Source: a bacterium
GTDB taxonomy: Bacteria > Hydrothermota > UBA3073 > JACQXS01 > JAGMCI01
Direction of reading: 5' to 3'
Length of the DNA: 60,257 nucleotides
NCBI GenBank assembly: GCA_030018315.1
Contig: JASEGA010000010.1
Location: forward strand, 1-60,257
Program-made: the position numbers and the translations under genes
Part shown: positions 9,087 through 18,078 of the stretch, piece by piece
Position numbering within the stretch: the first letter of the stretch is position 1
How the letters are laid out: every line of letters begins with the position of its first letter
Notes under the pieces: model-generated
What the model was told of the DNA's origin: nothing
The model's database searches: none
The model's input: only the letters and a program-made list of their open reading frames with translations

Positions 9087-9944
9087 TTACTCATATCCAA
9101 ATTCCCTTATATCATTGAGACTCCTCCTCCAGCCTTCTCTTTCTTTGACCCACAGTTCAAGATAAATAGGATGCCCTAACCGCTGTTCTATCTCTTGCCT
9201 TGCCTTTATTCCTACTCTCTTAATTGCGTTACCTCCTTTACCAATAAGAATAGCTTTCTCAGATGGCTTTTCAACATAAATTGTGGCACGGATGAAATAT
9301 TTTTTGTCCTCCCTCTCTTTGAATTCATCAATTACCACTGTGCTTGCATAAGGGATTTCTTCACCATAAAGAATGAAGATTTTTTCCATTATTATCTCGG
9401 ATACAAAAAATCTTTCCGACCTATCAGATAAAAAATCAGGAGGATAATAAGGTTCTCCCTCAACAAGAAGGTGAACAAGGGTATTTTTGAGTGTATCTAA
9501 GCTATCATACAAAGCTGATACTGGAATAATTTCTTTCACAAATTTGAATTCATTGTATCTATCCATTAATGGTAATAACTTTTGCTTATCTTTTAAAAGA
9601 TCTATTTTATTAATTGCAATAACAGCAGGTTTGTCTATCCTTTTTATTATATCATCTTCAAACTCAAATGGCTCTACAACTAATAACACCAAATCTGCAT
9701 CTTTTAAAGTTGAGAGTGCATTTTTAACCATTACTTTCTGCAACATATAAGAAGGCTTAAATATTCCGGGTGTATCTATAAACACAATTTGATAGGAATT
9801 GGAGTTCAAAATTCCGAGTATCCTATGTCTTGTAGTCTGCGGTTTAGGTGTAACACTAACTAATTTAGTGCCTAAGAATTTATTAAGAATAGTAGACTTA
9901 CCAACATTTGGTCTACCAATTATAGCTACAAATCCAGACTTCAT
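9087..9944 (-). CDS. era: GTPase Era (30S ribosome assembly)
   Basis: 285 residues. The N-terminal GTPase domain has G1 GRPNVGKSTILNKFLG, a TTRHRI switch, G3 DTPGIF and G4 NKIDLL. The C-terminal KH domain (IGKGGNAIKRVGIKAR) binds the 3' end of 16S rRNA during 30S maturation. It acts in the cytoplasm or at the membrane. It lies 31 bases upstream of gatB on the same strand and is probably cotranscribed with it. Confidence 0.97.
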   Translation of the reverse strand: MKSGFVAIIGRPNVGKSTILNKFLGTKLVSVTPKPQTTRHRILGILNSNSYQIVFIDTPGIFKPSYMLQKVMVKNALSTLKDADLVLLVVEPFEFEDDIIKRIDKPAVIAINKIDLLKDKQKLLPLMDRYNEFKFVKEIIPVSALYDSLDTLKNTLVHLLVEGEPYYPPDFLSDRSERFFVSEIIMEKIFILYGEEIPYASTVVIDEFKEREDKKYFIRATIYVEKPSEKAILIGKGGNAIKRVGIKARQEIEQRLGHPIYLELWVKEREGWRRSLNDIREFGYE

Positions 9945-9961
9945 AGCAAGCCCCTCTTTTT

Positions 9962-9990
9962 TGTCATTGCGAGTGATAGCGAAGCAATCT
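9962..9990. repeat. Family A palindromic repeat, intergenic
   Basis: TGTCATTGCGAG, then TGATAGC, then GAAGCAATCT, upstream of era. It is almost identical to 7572-7601 and is one of two copies outside coding sequence. Confidence 0.75.
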
Positions 9991-10073
9991 TATAACTCAT
10001 AACTTATATTTTACTTCAAAATTCTAAATTTGCAAGTTTTTTAATGACTACCTTAAAACTGAACTTTTTACAC

Positions 10074-10101
10074 TTGACAAATTGAAGATACATAATATAT
10101 T
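10074..10101 (+). promoter_or_regulatory. Promoter of the tRNA-Phe/tRNA-Thr/glmM unit
   Basis: TTGACA at 10074-10079, 16-base spacer, TATATT at 10096-10101, 18 bases before the tRNA-Phe 5' end. Confidence 0.75.
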
Positions 10102-10119
10102 ATTTATTAAGATAACAAT

Positions 10120-10192
10120 GCCGAGGTAGCTCAGTTGGTAGAGCACCGGACTGAAAATCCGGGTGTCGGCGGTTCGATTCCGCCCTTCGGCA
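10120..10192 (+). tRNA. tRNA-Phe (GAA)
   Basis: Full cloverleaf. Acceptor GCCGAGG pairs with CTTCGGC (one G-U). The anticodon loop CTGAAAA between CCGGA and TCCGG gives GAA. The T arm is GGCGG-TTCGATT-CCGCC. CCA is not encoded. Confidence 0.97.
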
Positions 10193-10195
10193 CTT

Positions 10196-10267
10196 GCCGG
10201 TGTAGCTCAGGGGTAGAGCAGAGGTTTCGTAAACCTCAGGTCAAGGGTTCAAGTCCCTCCACCGGCT
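10196..10267 (+). tRNA. tRNA-Thr (CGT)
   Basis: Acceptor GCCGGTG pairs with CACCGGC. The anticodon loop TTCGTAA between GAGGT and ACCTC gives CGT. It lies 3 bases after tRNA-Phe and 26 bases before glmM. CCA is not encoded. Confidence 0.96.
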
Positions 10268-10293
10268 TTAAGTGATAGAAAAGATGTAATAAA

Positions 10294-11619
10294 ATGCATG
10301 AACTAATATTTAGTATTTCTGGTGTTAGAGGGGTGGTTGGAGAGTCACTCACTCCTGAAGTTGTTTCAGATTTTGGTAAGGCTTTCGGTACTTTCATTAT
10401 TAAGCAGAGTAATACGCATTCTATTAGAAGAAAAATTGTTGTTGGAAGAGATGCAAGAGAGAGTGGTAATGTATTAAAGGAAGCTTTTGTTAGTGGTGTC
10501 TTGTCTACTGGTCTAGATGTTGTGGATATTGGACTATCCCCCACTCCTACAGTATTGTTTAATGTACGACCACTTAAAGCAGATGGTAGTGCAGTAATTA
10601 CAGCATCACATAATCCTTCCGAATGGAACGGAATTAAATTTGCAAATAAAAATGGAATATTTCTTAATACTCAAGAAATTATAAAACTTTATGAAATTTA
10701 TAAAAATAAAAAGTTTGTGACCAATGGAAAGGGAGCTTTGACACACGATAGTAACAGTTTGCAGAGGCATAAAGAAGCCATTTTTAATTCTATTGATTCT
10801 AAACTTATTCAGTCCAAGCAGTTCAAAGTAATCCTTGACTCTGCACAGGGTGTAGTATCTAAAGAAGGCACTTTTTTACTAAAACAGCTTGGATGCAAAT
10901 TTTGGGAAGAAGACTATACAAGAAAACCTGAACCTACACAAGAAAATTTATCTCACTTATCAATCGCAGTAAAATCTAAAGGTGCAGATATTGGATTTGC
11001 TACAGACCCAGATGGTGACAGGTTATCACTTGTAACTGAGAAAGGAGAGGTTCTTGGTGAGGAATACACACTCCCATTAGTTGCAAGTTGGATTCTTAGT
11101 AAAAGAAAAGGGATGGTGGTAACAAATCTTTCTACATCAAAAATGGTTGAAGACATAGCTATTGAAAAAGGGTGTCGGATAATAAAAACAAAGGTAGGCG
11201 AAGTGAATGTAGTAGAGCAAATGTTGAGAACTAGCGCTGTTCTTGGTGGTGAAGGTAATGGAGGAGTCATAGACCCAGTCATCCAATATACAAGAGATTC
11301 ATTAGTGGGTATAGGAAGAATACTTGAATATATGGCAATATCAGGAGAAAAACTGTCATCACTTACTGCACGTGTTCCAAAATATTACATGGTGAAGAAA
11401 AAAACCAATTGCCCAGAGAATATTGATTTTGAATCATTTCTTAACCTACTTCCTGCTGGAGAAATAAATATGGAAGATGGACTAAGGATTGATTTTACTG
11501 ATGGCTGGATTCATATAAGGAAGTCTAATACAGAGCCAATTTTAAGGATTATATGCGAGACAAAGGATGAAAAATTGACTCGTTCATTAGTTAAGGAGGT
11601 TAAAAGATGTGTGGAATAA
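10294..11619 (+). CDS. glmM: Phosphoglucosamine mutase (phosphohexomutase family)
   Basis: 441-residue alpha-D-phosphohexomutase. The catalytic phosphoserine loop is TASHNPSEWNGIKF, the Mg2+ loop is DPDGDRLSLV, the sugar-binding loop is GGEGNGGVIDP and the phosphate loop is KSNTEPILRII. The GGEGNGG form is common in archaeal-type PMM/GlmM proteins, so phosphomannomutase activity is possible. The 13-bp overlap with glmS argues for conversion of glucosamine-6-P to glucosamine-1-P on the way to UDP-GlcNAc. No Shine-Dalgarno sequence is obvious. The gene lies 26 bases after tRNA-Thr with no promoter between. Confidence 0.9.
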   Translation: MHELIFSISGVRGVVGESLTPEVVSDFGKAFGTFIIKQSNTHSIRRKIVVGRDARESGNVLKEAFVSGVLSTGLDVVDIGLSPTPTVLFNVRPLKADGSAVITASHNPSEWNGIKFANKNGIFLNTQEIIKLYEIYKNKKFVTNGKGALTHDSNSLQRHKEAIFNSIDSKLIQSKQFKVILDSAQGVVSKEGTFLLKQLGCKFWEEDYTRKPEPTQENLSHLSIAVKSKGADIGFATDPDGDRLSLVTEKGEVLGEEYTLPLVASWILSKRKGMVVTNLSTSKMVEDIAIEKGCRIIKTKVGEVNVVEQMLRTSAVLGGEGNGGVIDPVIQYTRDSLVGIGRILEYMAISGEKLSSLTARVPKYYMVKKKTNCPENIDFESFLNLLPAGEINMEDGLRIDFTDGWIHIRKSNTEPILRIICETKDEKLTRSLVKEVKRCVE

Positions 11620-13433
11620 TTGGATATGTTGGACCAAGAGATGTTGATGCAGTCCTTCTTGCAGGACTTTGGAAACTTGAGTACCGGGGTTACGATTCTG
11701 CTGGAGTAGCTACTATTGCTGGCGGAGAACTCAGGACTAAGAAAGCTATCGGTAAATTAAAAGTACTTGCAGATATCTTAGATAGAGAACCTTTAGGTGG
11801 AAATATTGGAATAGGACACACAAGATGGGCTACACATGGAGAACCATCACCTGAAAATGCGCATCCTCAAATAGATTGTACTAATACAATTGCTGTTGTT
11901 CATAATGGGATAATTGAAAATTATTTTAGTTTAAAAGAAAAATTGGTGAAAGAGAGACATATTTTTAGGTCATTTACAGATACTGAGGTAATACCACATT
12001 TGATTGAAAAGTATTACAATGGTAATCTTGAAGATGCTGTAAGACGAGCTACAGAGGAACTTGAAGGCTCATATGCTTTTGCAGTTATCTCTACAAAAGA
12101 GCCAGATAAAATAGTATGTTGTAAAAAAAATACTCCGCTTGTGATTGGGGTGGGGAAAGGTGAAAATCTTTTAGCTTCCGATATACTTGCCGTACTTGGA
12201 TTAACACGGAAGATCGTTCAATTAGAAGATTACGAACTTTGTGTAGTCACTAAGGATAAAATTAGGATATTTAATAGAGATAAGAAAGCTGTTATAAGAA
12301 AGCCATTACAGGTTGATGGAAAAGTGTTTGAAGTTGATAAGGGAAGATTTCCTCATTTTATGCTTAAAGAAATATGGGAACAACCCAAAATATTCGAAGA
12401 AAATATAGAAAGAAGGCTTAAACCTAATGAGAAATTTCATCCATTTGACCTATCTATTACTGATAGTGAATTTGCAAAATTATCTAGGATAATCATACAA
12501 GCTTGCGGTACATCGTGGCATGCAGGGTATGTTGGTAAGTACTTGATTGAAAAATTCTGTAGAGTCCACACTGAGATAGATATATCATCTGAATTCAGGT
12601 ACAGGAATCCAGTGATTTCTGGTGAAACTCTTGTTATGGCAATATCACAGTCAGGAGAGACAGCAGATACAATTGCAGGGGTGAGAGAAGCAAAGCTTGC
12701 CTTTCTAAAAGTTCTATCAATTGTAAACGTTACAGGAAGCACAATAGCAAGAGAGTCTGATGATGTCATTTATACAGATGCAGGACCTGAAGTAGGAGTC
12801 GCATCAACAAAGGCGTACACGGCTCAATTATTTGCTCTGTATTTATTTACACTTTATTTTTCAAGATTAAAATGGCTTATGGAGGAGAAGGAACTCAATC
12901 AACATTTGCAAGAGTTAAAACTCATACCTAAAAAAATGCAGCAAATATTAGATAAAAGTGACGAAATTTTAGAACTTGCTAAAGAATTTTATACAGCACG
13001 TAATTTTCTTTTTCTTGGAAGGGGAATAGATTATCCATCTGCTCTTGAAGGAGCATTAAAACTGAAAGAGATTTCTTATATCTATGCTACTGGATATCCT
13101 GCAGGTGAGATGAAACACGGGCCAATTGCATTGATAGATGAGCACTTACCTGTTGTATGTATAATTCCAAAGTCAAGTGTATACGAAAAAATGTATTCTA
13201 ATATGGAAGAGGTGAAAGCAAGGAGAGGCAAAATTATTGCCATAGCAACTGAAGGGGATAAAAAAGTTCAAGAAGTTGCAGACCGCGTATTTTATATACC
13301 CGAATGCATAGAAACACTATCTCCAATGCTTGTAGCATTACCTCTCCAATTGCTTGCATACCATACAGCAGTGTTAAGAGGACTTGATGTAGATAAGCCA
13401 AAGAATCTTGCAAAATCGGTTACAGTAGAATAA
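11607..13433 (+). CDS. glmS: Glutamine--fructose-6-phosphate aminotransferase
   Basis: 608 residues. It makes glucosamine-6-phosphate from fructose-6-phosphate and glutamine, the first step toward UDP-GlcNAc. The N-terminal Ntn glutaminase starts MCGIIGYVG, with Cys2 as nucleophile after Met removal, plus GIGHTRWATHGEPSPENAHP and VVHNGIIENY. Two SIS domains follow (CGTSWHAGYVGK, SQSGETADTI, GRGIDYPSALEGALKLKEIS). The C-terminus DKPKNLAKSVTVE is canonical. Translation is coupled to glmM by a 13-bp overlap, which leaves no room for a glmS ribozyme leader. Confidence 0.98.
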   Translation: MCGIIGYVGPRDVDAVLLAGLWKLEYRGYDSAGVATIAGGELRTKKAIGKLKVLADILDREPLGGNIGIGHTRWATHGEPSPENAHPQIDCTNTIAVVHNGIIENYFSLKEKLVKERHIFRSFTDTEVIPHLIEKYYNGNLEDAVRRATEELEGSYAFAVISTKEPDKIVCCKKNTPLVIGVGKGENLLASDILAVLGLTRKIVQLEDYELCVVTKDKIRIFNRDKKAVIRKPLQVDGKVFEVDKGRFPHFMLKEIWEQPKIFEENIERRLKPNEKFHPFDLSITDSEFAKLSRIIIQACGTSWHAGYVGKYLIEKFCRVHTEIDISSEFRYRNPVISGETLVMAISQSGETADTIAGVREAKLAFLKVLSIVNVTGSTIARESDDVIYTDAGPEVGVASTKAYTAQLFALYLFTLYFSRLKWLMEEKELNQHLQELKLIPKKMQQILDKSDEILELAKEFYTARNFLFLGRGIDYPSALEGALKLKEISYIYATGYPAGEMKHGPIALIDEHLPVVCIIPKSSVYEKMYSNMEEVKARRGKIIAIATEGDKKVQEVADRVFYIPECIETLSPMLVALPLQLLAYHTAVLRGLDVDKPKNLAKSVTVE

Positions 13434-13454
13434 AATATTCTAATTGTTTTTTAT

Positions 13455-13483
13455 TTGACATAATTTTTATTTTTTAGCAAAAT
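13455..13483 (+). promoter_or_regulatory. Putative promoter of the CAU tRNA
   Basis: TTGACA at 13455-13460, 17-base spacer, weak -10 CAAAAT at 13478-13483, 5 bases before the tRNA. Confidence 0.45.
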
Positions 13484-13487
13484 GGCT

Positions 13488-13561
13488 GGGCCCGTAGCTC
13501 AGTTGGTTAGAGCAGCTGACTCATAATCAGCAGGTCGTAGGTTCGAGACCTACCGGGCCCA
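13488..13561 (+). tRNA. tRNA with CAT anticodon (elongator Met or Ile2)
   Basis: Acceptor GGGCCCG pairs with CGGGCCC. The anticodon loop CTCATAA between GCTGA and TCAGC gives CAT. The first base pair is G-C and the anticodon stem lacks three G-C pairs, which argues against initiator tRNA. Elongator Met and lysidine-modified Ile2 cannot be separated by eye. Confidence 0.95.
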
Positions 13562-13670
13562 TAACCTCAGACTGTACTTGATTACGGTAATTTAACCCCA
13601 TAATTATCTAATTGGAATATGTCGGTAATCTCAATTATCAGGGCGGATAGTTAAGTAATTAAAGCAATCT

Positions 13671-14168
13671 TTATGGATTAGGTACACTGATGTTCCTTAC
13701 TTCCATCACTAAATTTTTTGGTACAGTGATAGATATGATTGCAGTGCGGTCTTGCTTTTTAGTAAGCAATACTCGGACTACTTTTGCATTACATACCTTT
13801 TTGCCTTCCCTTGAAAGCCCATCTACTATATCACCGGGTTTTGGGACTGGCAAAAATTCGTAAGGAAGCATCACAAGACCGTAGGTTTCTGAATAATTGG
13901 GATGAATTACAAACACTGCAAGACCAGGACATGAAGATATACAAATCCCACATCCATTACATTTTTCAAAATCAACTATAGGTATATTATTTATATTTCC
14001 TTCAATTTTAATTGCCCCATGTGGACAGACATCAACACAAGGGTTGCACGGAATTTGCTCAAAACACTCTAAGATTACACAGGGACCTCTCTCTAATCTG
14101 TCCCCTTTGGGCATTACTTTCTTCAAATCCTCCAAACTTGGTATACCTGTCTTACGAATCATAGTCAT
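13671..14168 (-). CDS. Two-cluster 4Fe-4S ferredoxin-like protein
   Basis: 165 residues. Residues ~35-90 hold an IECF-like strand (ILECFEQIPC) and two cysteine clusters, CNPCVDVCPHGAI and CNGCGICISSCPGLAVF. The rest is a beta-rich tail with no cysteine cluster. The layout resembles the small ferredoxin subunits found beside FAD-dependent amino-acid oxidoreductases (proline/hydroxyproline dehydrogenase type), but no such partner is here. Function is electron transfer; substrate unknown. Confidence 0.75.
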   Translation of the reverse strand: MTMIRKTGIPSLEDLKKVMPKGDRLERGPCVILECFEQIPCNPCVDVCPHGAIKIEGNINNIPIVDFEKCNGCGICISSCPGLAVFVIHPNYSETYGLVMLPYEFLPVPKPGDIVDGLSREGKKVCNAKVVRVLLTKKQDRTAIISITVPKNLVMEVRNISVPNP

Positions 14169-14210
14169 TAGATAGAGATATGAGATAGAGTTTAGAAAGG
14201 TGGAAAAATT

Positions 14211-14551
14211 TCATTTCATTATTCCACTCAGCATTCTAGCAATCTCATCTACTTCATTATAAAGTTTATTGAATTCTTTATCAATAATAAGTTTTCGCCT
14301 CTTCATTACAAACACATATTTACAGTCTCATATATCGACCCTTTAGCAATATTGAAGAAATAACTTTGCTCATTTTTTGAGCTTCTCCCAGATGCTTCTG
14401 CTATGTTATTGGAAACAGGAAGAGTAGCTCTAATCATTTGGTCAACTAAAGAAAATCTATACCTTTTATTGACTTTTTCTAAAATACAATCTATATAATC
14501 AAAGTAATCCATAGCCTTACACCACACACTTAATCTTTCAAACTTAAACAT
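14211..14551 (-). pseudogene. Four-helix-bundle (S23/IVS-type) protein, frameshifted
   Basis: The first 81 residues (MFKFERLSVWCKAMDYFDYI, then QMIRATLPVSNNIAEASGRS and FNIAKGSIYETVNMCL) match the four-helix-bundle family first seen in 23S rRNA intervening sequences. The frame stops at 14308-14306. Reading on in another frame gives VMKRRKLIIDKEF and NEVDEIARMLSGIMK to a TGA at 14213-14211, which is the expected C-terminal helix. One missing base near 14306-14312 explains this. Either a real frameshift mutation or a base-calling error. Confidence 0.8.
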
Positions 14552-14559
14552 CTCTCCTC

Positions 14560-16590
14560 CTATTTTTTCTTTCCGTCTCTTTTCTCTATCTCTGTCTTTT
14601 CTTTACACCTTGGGCATTCAAGTTTATCTCTTTTCTCAACCATAATAGGATACCCACAGCTTGGACATTGTGTAGCTACTGGTTTATACCAGAGTGCAAA
14701 TTTACAATCTGGGTAATTACTACAGCTATAAAATATTTTGCCTTTCTTTGTTTTCTTCTCTATAAACTCACCTTTATCACATTTTGGACATTTTATATTA
14801 ATTGTAATAGGCTTTGTGTTTTTACACTCTGGAAATCCGGAACAGGCAAGAAACTTACCATACTTTCCCCATTTGATTACCATTGGCTTACCGCATAATT
14901 CGCATTTCTTATCTGTAATCTCAGTTATTTCCTCTTTTACTTCACTTTTTGCCTGTTTGAATTCTATAACATCTTCTTTAAATGGTTTATAAAAAGTTTT
15001 GAGTACCGCGACTCGATCGGTCTCTTTTGCTTCTATCTTGTCTAAATCTTCCTCCATCTTACGAGTAAAATCTACATTAAAGATGTTTGGAAAGTGTGAA
15101 ACCAAAATTTTATTTATAATCTCTCCAAGAGCTGTAGGCACAAGTTTGCCATCAATTTTTTTAACATATTCTTTTTCAATTATCCTTGATATTATAGGTG
15201 CATAGGTAGATGGTCTCCCTATACCTTTTGATTCAAGCTCGCGTACCATTGTGCCTTCTGTATATCTTGGTTTCGGTTTGGTAAATTTTTGTTCCTTTAT
15301 TATTTGAAGTAATGTAAGTTCAGTCTCTTTATTAAGTTCAGGTATAGGTTCTTCGTCCTTGTCAACGATGATTTTACAAACTTTGGTAAAACCATCAAAT
15401 TTTAATGTAGTTGATTCTGCTTTAAGATTGTATTCACCTGCTTCTATATCCATCGTTCTTACATCATATAAAGTGCTAGACATTTGAGAGGTTACAAATC
15501 TTTGCCATATTAAAGAATAAAGTTTAAATTGTGGCATAGTTAAGAATTTTTTTATTGATTCTGGAGTCCTCTTTACCAATGTAGGTCTTATCGCTTCATG
15601 TGCACCCATAACTTCCTTCTTTTCATAGATACGAGGTTTTGGGAATAAATAATCTTTACCAAATTCCTTCTCAATGTATTCTCTTGCCATGTAAATTGCT
15701 TTATCTGCAACTCTTAAAGAATCAGTTCGCATATATGTGATAAGTCCGACACTGCCTTCATCTCCAAGTTTTACACCTTCAAAAAGCTCTTGTGCAACCC
15801 TCATTGTTTGTCTTGTGCTAAACTTTAGTCTTGCTGAAGCATCCTGTTGAAGTGTACTCGTAATATATGGAGGATAAGGATTTCTTTGCTTATCCTGTTT
15901 TTTAAAATCTTTTACTATAAATTTTTTAGCTTTCACTTCTTTTTCTACTTTTTCAGCTTCTTTACCGTTGGGTAATTTAACACCCACAAGTTTCGCAAAA
16001 AATGGCTTCCCATCTTGGAGCTTGCATTTTATTTCCCAAAATTCTTCTGGTTTAAAGTTTCTTATTTCTAATTCTTTTTCACATATAAGTCTTAAAGCAA
16101 CTGATTGGACTCTACCAGCTGACAGGTCTTTTTTATTAAGAACTTTCCATAAAAGCGGTGATACTTCATATCCCACAAGTCTATCAAGTATACGCCTTGC
16201 TTGTTGTGCCTCTACTTTGGCAAAGTCTATAGGACCTGGATTATTTATTGAGGATTGAACTGCATCTTTTGTCATCTCATAAATTAATATTCTATTTGCT
16301 GGCTTTTTTATCAATGATTGGATATGGTAAGCTATGGCTTCACCTTCTCTATCAGGGTCTGTAGCTAATAGTATAGAATCGGCATTGACCGATACTTTTT
16401 TTAGCTCATTAGCTACATCCTTTTTTAAAACCACATATTGGGGAGTAAAATCATCTTCCACATCTACACCAAATGATTTTGGAGACAAATCTATTATATG
16501 CCCCTTTGAGGATACTACTTTATAGGACTTATCAAGGAATCCCTGGATAGTACGTGCTTTTGTTGGTGATTCTACAATAATGAGTATCAT
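14560..16590 (-). CDS. topA: DNA topoisomerase I (type IA)
   Basis: 676 residues. It relaxes negative supercoils through a 5'-phosphotyrosine intermediate. It begins with the Toprim domain (IVESPTKARTIQGFL, DPDREGEAIA). The catalytic tyrosine lies in GLITYMRTDSLRV. ESKGIGRPSTYAPI follows. The C-terminus has three to four zinc ribbons (CELCGKPM, CSGFPECKN, CPKCDKGEFI, CSNYPDCKF, CPSCGYPI and CPRC). The start overlaps the comF stop by 4 bp, making it the last gene of a rodA-lgt-comF-topA unit. Confidence 0.97.
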   Translation of the reverse strand: MILIIVESPTKARTIQGFLDKSYKVVSSKGHIIDLSPKSFGVDVEDDFTPQYVVLKKDVANELKKVSVNADSILLATDPDREGEAIAYHIQSLIKKPANRILIYEMTKDAVQSSINNPGPIDFAKVEAQQARRILDRLVGYEVSPLLWKVLNKKDLSAGRVQSVALRLICEKELEIRNFKPEEFWEIKCKLQDGKPFFAKLVGVKLPNGKEAEKVEKEVKAKKFIVKDFKKQDKQRNPYPPYITSTLQQDASARLKFSTRQTMRVAQELFEGVKLGDEGSVGLITYMRTDSLRVADKAIYMAREYIEKEFGKDYLFPKPRIYEKKEVMGAHEAIRPTLVKRTPESIKKFLTMPQFKLYSLIWQRFVTSQMSSTLYDVRTMDIEAGEYNLKAESTTLKFDGFTKVCKIIVDKDEEPIPELNKETELTLLQIIKEQKFTKPKPRYTEGTMVRELESKGIGRPSTYAPIISRIIEKEYVKKIDGKLVPTALGEIINKILVSHFPNIFNVDFTRKMEEDLDKIEAKETDRVAVLKTFYKPFKEDVIEFKQAKSEVKEEITEITDKKCELCGKPMVIKWGKYGKFLACSGFPECKNTKPITINIKCPKCDKGEFIEKKTKKGKIFYSCSNYPDCKFALWYKPVATQCPSCGYPIMVEKRDKLECPRCKEKTEIEKRDGKKK

Positions 16591-17291
16591 GCTCTTGCAC
16601 AGACTATTGTATAAACTTCACTTGCACCTGCTTTATAAAGCTCTCTTGCACATTCATCAAGAGTTGCCCCAGTGGTAAAGACATCATCAACAAGGATTAA
16701 CTTCTTTCCATTAACTTGCTCAGCTCTATTTACCTTGAAAGCATTTTTAACATTTAGTACTCTCTCTTCCAGAGAAAGTTCAGTTTGTGATTTTGTTGGT
16801 CTTATTTTATAAAGAACTGTATTTAATTCTGGAATGCCTGTATAATCTGAAACTGCATGCGATAGAATTTCACTTTGGTTATAGCCTCTTTCTCTTTTTT
16901 TCGTAGGATACAGAGGGACAGGGATAAGTGTATCAGCTTGGCTTAGTAACTCGTCATTCTTAAGGATAACTCCCAATTTGGAGCCAAGTCTTCTTCCAAT
17001 GGAAATTTTCCTTGAATATTTAAAAAGGTGAATCAAATCCCGTAGGACATCTTCGTATTTCCCCAAAACTCTTGTCCTTGTGAATTCATGCGGATGTTCT
17101 ATACACTCATTGCATACACTTTCTTTATCAGTAGGCCTACCACAGCGCCTGCAGAAAGGTGCAACAATCACCGAGATACTATTAAAACATTCATCACATA
17201 CAGCTTTTTCTCCCGCTTCAAGTGGCCTCTTGCATACACCACAGTATGGAGGGATGATGAAATTAAATATGTGTTTCAGAAAGTTCATCAT
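16587..17291 (-). CDS. comF: ComF family phosphoribosyltransferase-like protein
   Basis: 234 residues. The N-terminal zinc-binding cysteines (CGVCKRPL, CDECF, CRRCGRP, CNECI) are followed by a PRTase fold with PVPLYPTKKRERGYNQSE and the PRPP-loop-like LILVDDVFTTGATLDEC. In naturally competent bacteria ComF helps uptake of single-stranded DNA; elsewhere its role is less clear. The start overlaps the end of lgt by 29 bp. Confidence 0.93.
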   Translation of the reverse strand: MMNFLKHIFNFIIPPYCGVCKRPLEAGEKAVCDECFNSISVIVAPFCRRCGRPTDKESVCNECIEHPHEFTRTRVLGKYEDVLRDLIHLFKYSRKISIGRRLGSKLGVILKNDELLSQADTLIPVPLYPTKKRERGYNQSEILSHAVSDYTGIPELNTVLYKIRPTKSQTELSLEERVLNVKNAFKVNRAEQVNGKKLILVDDVFTTGATLDECARELYKAGASEVYTIVCARA

Positions 17292-18078
17292 TTATTTTAC
17301 GGAGAACTTTTGCCAAAATTACGCTTGCAGAAAGTAACAACACAAAAATTGAAGCAAGTTGATTATGTGTGAGTCCCCAGAGTAAATATGCTTTTGACTC
17401 ATAATATCTTAAGAAATCGACAAAAAATCTCCATCCTGAATATAAAACTAAAAACAGCCAAAACAAGTAACCTTTCCATAGGATTCTGCGAACAAACAAT
17501 TTTTTTTTCTCAAATGTTAAAAGGGTTATAAAAATGCAGAGTCCAGCAAAACTTTCGTAAAGTTGCGTCGGATGAATCCGAACAGGAGTATTAAATACCC
17601 ATCCTACAGGAGAATTTTCAGGAAATACAACACCCCACGGAAGGTTAGTAGGTTTACCAAAACAGCATCCATTTAAGAAACAGCCTATCCTTGCAAAGAA
17701 AAACCCTAAAGCTATAGATGGAGCGACTATATCTAAAACAGGTGCAATTTTTACTTTTCTCTTTTTAAGAAAAATTAGTCCACACAAAACTGCAAGTCCA
17801 AATCCACCATAAAATATAAGACCGCCATCCCATACCTTCAAAATTTCTCCCGGATACTTAACGTAGTAATCCATATTTTCAAAAACATATGCAAATCTTG
17901 CTCCTATCACTCCGGTTATGATAAGTACGATGGAAAGATTAGATATTATCTCTCTCGGCACTCTATATTTTTCAGCTCTTTTTTCTGCTAACCATATTCC
18001 AACAACAAAAGCAATTAAAAGCATTACTCCATAGGATGTCACTGTGAAGGGACCGAAATTAAAAATTATGCGATGCAT
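17263..18078 (-). CDS. lgt: Prolipoprotein diacylglyceryl transferase
   Basis: 271 residues, about seven membrane segments. It transfers diacylglycerol from phosphatidylglycerol to the lipobox cysteine of prolipoproteins. Signature ARIGCFLNGCCFGKPTNLPW (~129-148) and HPTQLYESF (~169-177). The arrangement fits the lipoprotein rhodanese encoded at 44622-45017. Residues 196-202 (VRRILWK) sit between KKKLF and GYLFWLF, where relatives have a shorter loop. They are encoded by a degenerate copy of the GGATCC palindrome. The gene directly abuts rodA. Confidence 0.95.
   Translation of the reverse strand: MHRIIFNFGPFTVTSYGVMLLIAFVVGIWLAEKRAEKYRVPREIISNLSIVLIITGVIGARFAYVFENMDYYVKYPGEILKVWDGGLIFYGGFGLAVLCGLIFLKKRKVKIAPVLDIVAPSIALGFFFARIGCFLNGCCFGKPTNLPWGVVFPENSPVGWVFNTPVRIHPTQLYESFAGLCIFITLLTFEKKKLFVRRILWKGYLFWLFLVLYSGWRFFVDFLRYYESKAYLLWGLTHNQLASIFVLLLSASVILAKVLRKINDELSETHI
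17473..17493 (-). repeat. Degenerate family B palindrome inside lgt
   Basis: The plus strand reads TTCCATAGGATTCTGCGAA within this span. It is related to the TCCACAGGATCCTTCGGA copies and encodes VRRILWK, the same peptide as in archease. Confidence 0.5.

Noticed and set aside
11560-11607. glmS ribozyme
   Set aside because: glmS starts inside glmM, leaving no leader, and no ribozyme core is visible.
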